From an uncultured Clostridium sp. (lineage in GTDB: Bacteria; Bacillota; Clostridia; TANB77; CAG-508): 47,094 nucleotides of DNA. The stretch is taken from positions 1-47,094 of the forward strand of contig CAOJQV010000009.1 in the NCBI GenBank assembly GCA_948441945.1. The letters run 5' to 3'. Below, piece after piece: positions 46,159 through 47,094 of this stretch; within the stretch, counting starts at the first letter, position 1, and every line of letters begins with the position of its first letter. The notes beneath the pieces were generated by a model, which saw only the letters and a program-made list of their open reading frames with translations, was not told the origin of the DNA and made no database searches. Position numbers and translations under genes: made by a program.

Positions 46159-46635
46159 TTATATAACTTCTTTTCTATGATTCAAGTGTATTCCTATATG
46201 TCCTATTCCTAATATAATTGTTGCCATAATTAAGAATATATTTTTACCATATATACCTAGCAAGAAAAATGCAAATACTGGTAGTGTAGCACCTGCAACT
46301 GGTATTCCTAGTAAACTACTATACATATCTTTCATTGTTTTATTGCTTTTAAAATATCTAATCCAATATATTTCATATAAAATCATAATAATAAAGGCAA
46401 TTAACAATATAATAGACCAATTTGTAATCTTATTTATATTAAGATTACTAAATATCAAAGATAAACAAGTTACTAGCATTTCCCCAATTCTTTCAAATAG
46501 TAGTAATACTTTATTTTCATTTTTAACATACTTTTCATACTCTTTTGGCTTATTTTTACTCCATATAATATTTGGTATCATTAACATCAATAAAAATACT
46601 AAACCTATATATGAAAATCCAAAGTTAATATTCAT
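46159..46635 (-). CDS. small polytopic membrane protein
   Basis: The 158-aa protein has about five hydrophobic segments (about 7-22, 50-68, 73-90, 110-128, 133-150), with KNKPKEYEKYVKNENKVLLL in the first loop. I do not recognise a catalytic motif. It ends 24 nt before the MBL-fold gene, so the two probably share a transcript. A TATAAT at about 46673-46678 could be its promoter. Confidence 0.65.
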   Translation of the reverse strand: MNINFGFSYIGLVFLLMLMIPNIIWSKNKPKEYEKYVKNENKVLLLFERIGEMLVTCLSLIFSNLNINKITNWSIILLIAFIIMILYEIYWIRYFKSNKTMKDMYSSLLGIPVAGATLPVFAFFLLGIYGKNIFLIMATIILGIGHIGIHLNHRKEVI

Positions 46636-46684
46636 TATTTTATCTCACTTTCAACTTGTAATTTGTTAAATTTATTATAACATA

Positions 46685-46710
46685 AAAGAACAGATAGTTT
46701 TCTGTTCTTT
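46685..46710 (-). terminator. terminator after the small 46744 gene
   Basis: AAAGAACAG (46685-46693) pairs with CTGTTCTTT (46702-46710). TTTTATG follows on the minus strand, and a TATAAT is just beyond for the next gene. Confidence 0.75.
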
Positions 46711-46743
46711 ATACAAATACTTTTAATAATTAAATACTTTTTG

Positions 46744-46857
46744 TTAATTTTGTTCTTTCTTTTTTTCTTCTTTTTTCTTTTTACTCCACCAAGTACCAGT
46801 AAGTGAACAGCCTCCACCAATAAATATAAATACTATCATAAATATCCAAAATTCCAT
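46744..46857 (-). CDS. 37-aa single-pass membrane protein
   Basis: A short ORF begins MEFWIFMIVFIFIGGG, giving one membrane helix with a CSLTGTWW turn, and ends in a Lys/Glu-rich tail. AATAGGAGGAATAAT gives an excellent ribosome site, and a terminator follows. It starts 10 nt after the stop of the next upstream gene, so it is likely in the same operon. Function unknown. Confidence 0.6.
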   Translation of the reverse strand: MEFWIFMIVFIFIGGGCSLTGTWWSKKKKEEKKKEQN

Positions 46858-46867
46858 ATTATTCCTC

Positions 46868-47094
46868 CTATTTTATAAATATTATAATTAAATTTATAAT
46901 AAGTGCTATCATACCTGCTAATATTGCAAATAAAATCTTCTGATACATTCTTTTTCCTAGTTCTTGTTGCCTTTCTTCATAGTTCAATTGTTTACTATTA
47001 ATAAAAGCCAAAATTTCTTTATAAGTTTGAATATTATTATTTTTTTTGATTTTTTCAGCTATTCCAGCAGTAAAAAAAGTTACTAAAAAAAATA
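46868..47094 (-). CDS. C-terminal part of a membrane protein, continues past window
   Basis: An open frame from the window edge to a TAG at 46868-46870 encodes about 75 aa. It has hydrophobic residues at the edge (FFLVTFFTAGIAEKIKK), a charged middle (NYEERQQELGKRMYQKI) and a final membrane helix (LFAILAGMIALII) ending NLIIIFIK. No start is seen because it lies outside the window. It immediately precedes the 37-aa membrane protein. Confidence 0.6.
   Translation of the reverse strand, partial: FFLVTFFTAGIAEKIKKNNNIQTYKEILAFINSKQLNYEERQQELGKRMYQKILFAILAGMIALIINLIIIFIK

Noticed and set aside
46635..46820. A 61-aa lysine-rich minus-strand ORF
   Set aside because: It overlaps the terminator and the better-supported 37-aa membrane protein in another frame.

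Overview
The window looks like a chromosomal segment of a very AT-rich, spore-forming Firmicute, most likely an uncultured or poorly described member of the Clostridia. Supporting this are strong AGGAGG-type ribosome sites, a pyrB-pyrI pair, groES-groEL under a CIRCE/HrcA operator, a radA-disA pair, MtaB, QueH, and the sporulation enzyme dipicolinate synthase subunit A. Nearly all genes lie on the minus strand. The plus-strand exceptions are tsaE-tsaB-rimI, a sortase-type VWA surface protein, one foreign-looking gene and one HD-domain remnant.

Layout. 0-8.9 kb: a truncated tRNA-Gly, pyrimidine synthesis (pyrI, pyrB), chaperonins (groEL, groES), a DUF1846 protein, a membrane-anchored cyclophilin, disA and radA. 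8.9-10.3 kb: a REP-associated tyrosine transposase (RAYT) flanked on both sides by inverted copies of a palindromic repeat, then a small unknown protein with an internal repeat. 10.4-21.9 kb: tRNA modification (mtaB, tsaE, tsaB), rimI, mreB-like, ylmH-like, dxs, uppP, dpaA and a TPR membrane protein. 22.0-24.6 kb: a small accessory patch with higher GC, a divergent pair of unknown genes around a 20-bp palindrome, a 5'-truncated HD gene, and a GNAT enzyme. 24.6-28.0 kb: a lytic transglycosylase and polA. 28-41.6 kb: polytopic membrane glycosyltransferase-like proteins and two cytoplasmic glycosyltransferases (one frameshifted). These are interleaved with rdgB, cysK, yqeK, queH and ruvB, and with a decayed DUF1016/Fic locus. 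41.7-47.1 kb: accessory genes, namely unknown and zinc-ribbon proteins, an XRE membrane regulator, a small membrane protein interrupted by two UGA codons, a yjdF gene behind its riboswitch, an MBL-fold hydrolase and small membrane proteins.

The most distinctive system is the repeat family. A short hairpin unit (GTCCC-AAAA-GGGAC plus a GTTTAC(T/C)TGTGGGACATT tail) occurs at six loci between 1.5 and 28.1 kb. A covarying GTGCC/GGCAC variant sits between groES and groEL. Six of these seven loci sit within 8 nt of a stop codon. The only transposase in the window is the RAYT, and it is itself bracketed by the units. This looks like a REP/RAYT (REPIN-like) system in a low-GC Gram-positive. A 17-bp direct duplication around the radA-disA copy is a clue to how a copy arrived.

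The rest reads as three functional groups: information processing and tRNA modification, envelope and peptidoglycan functions (mreB, uppP, lytic transglycosylase, glycosyltransferases, VWA protein), and decaying defence or toxin loci in the accessory part.
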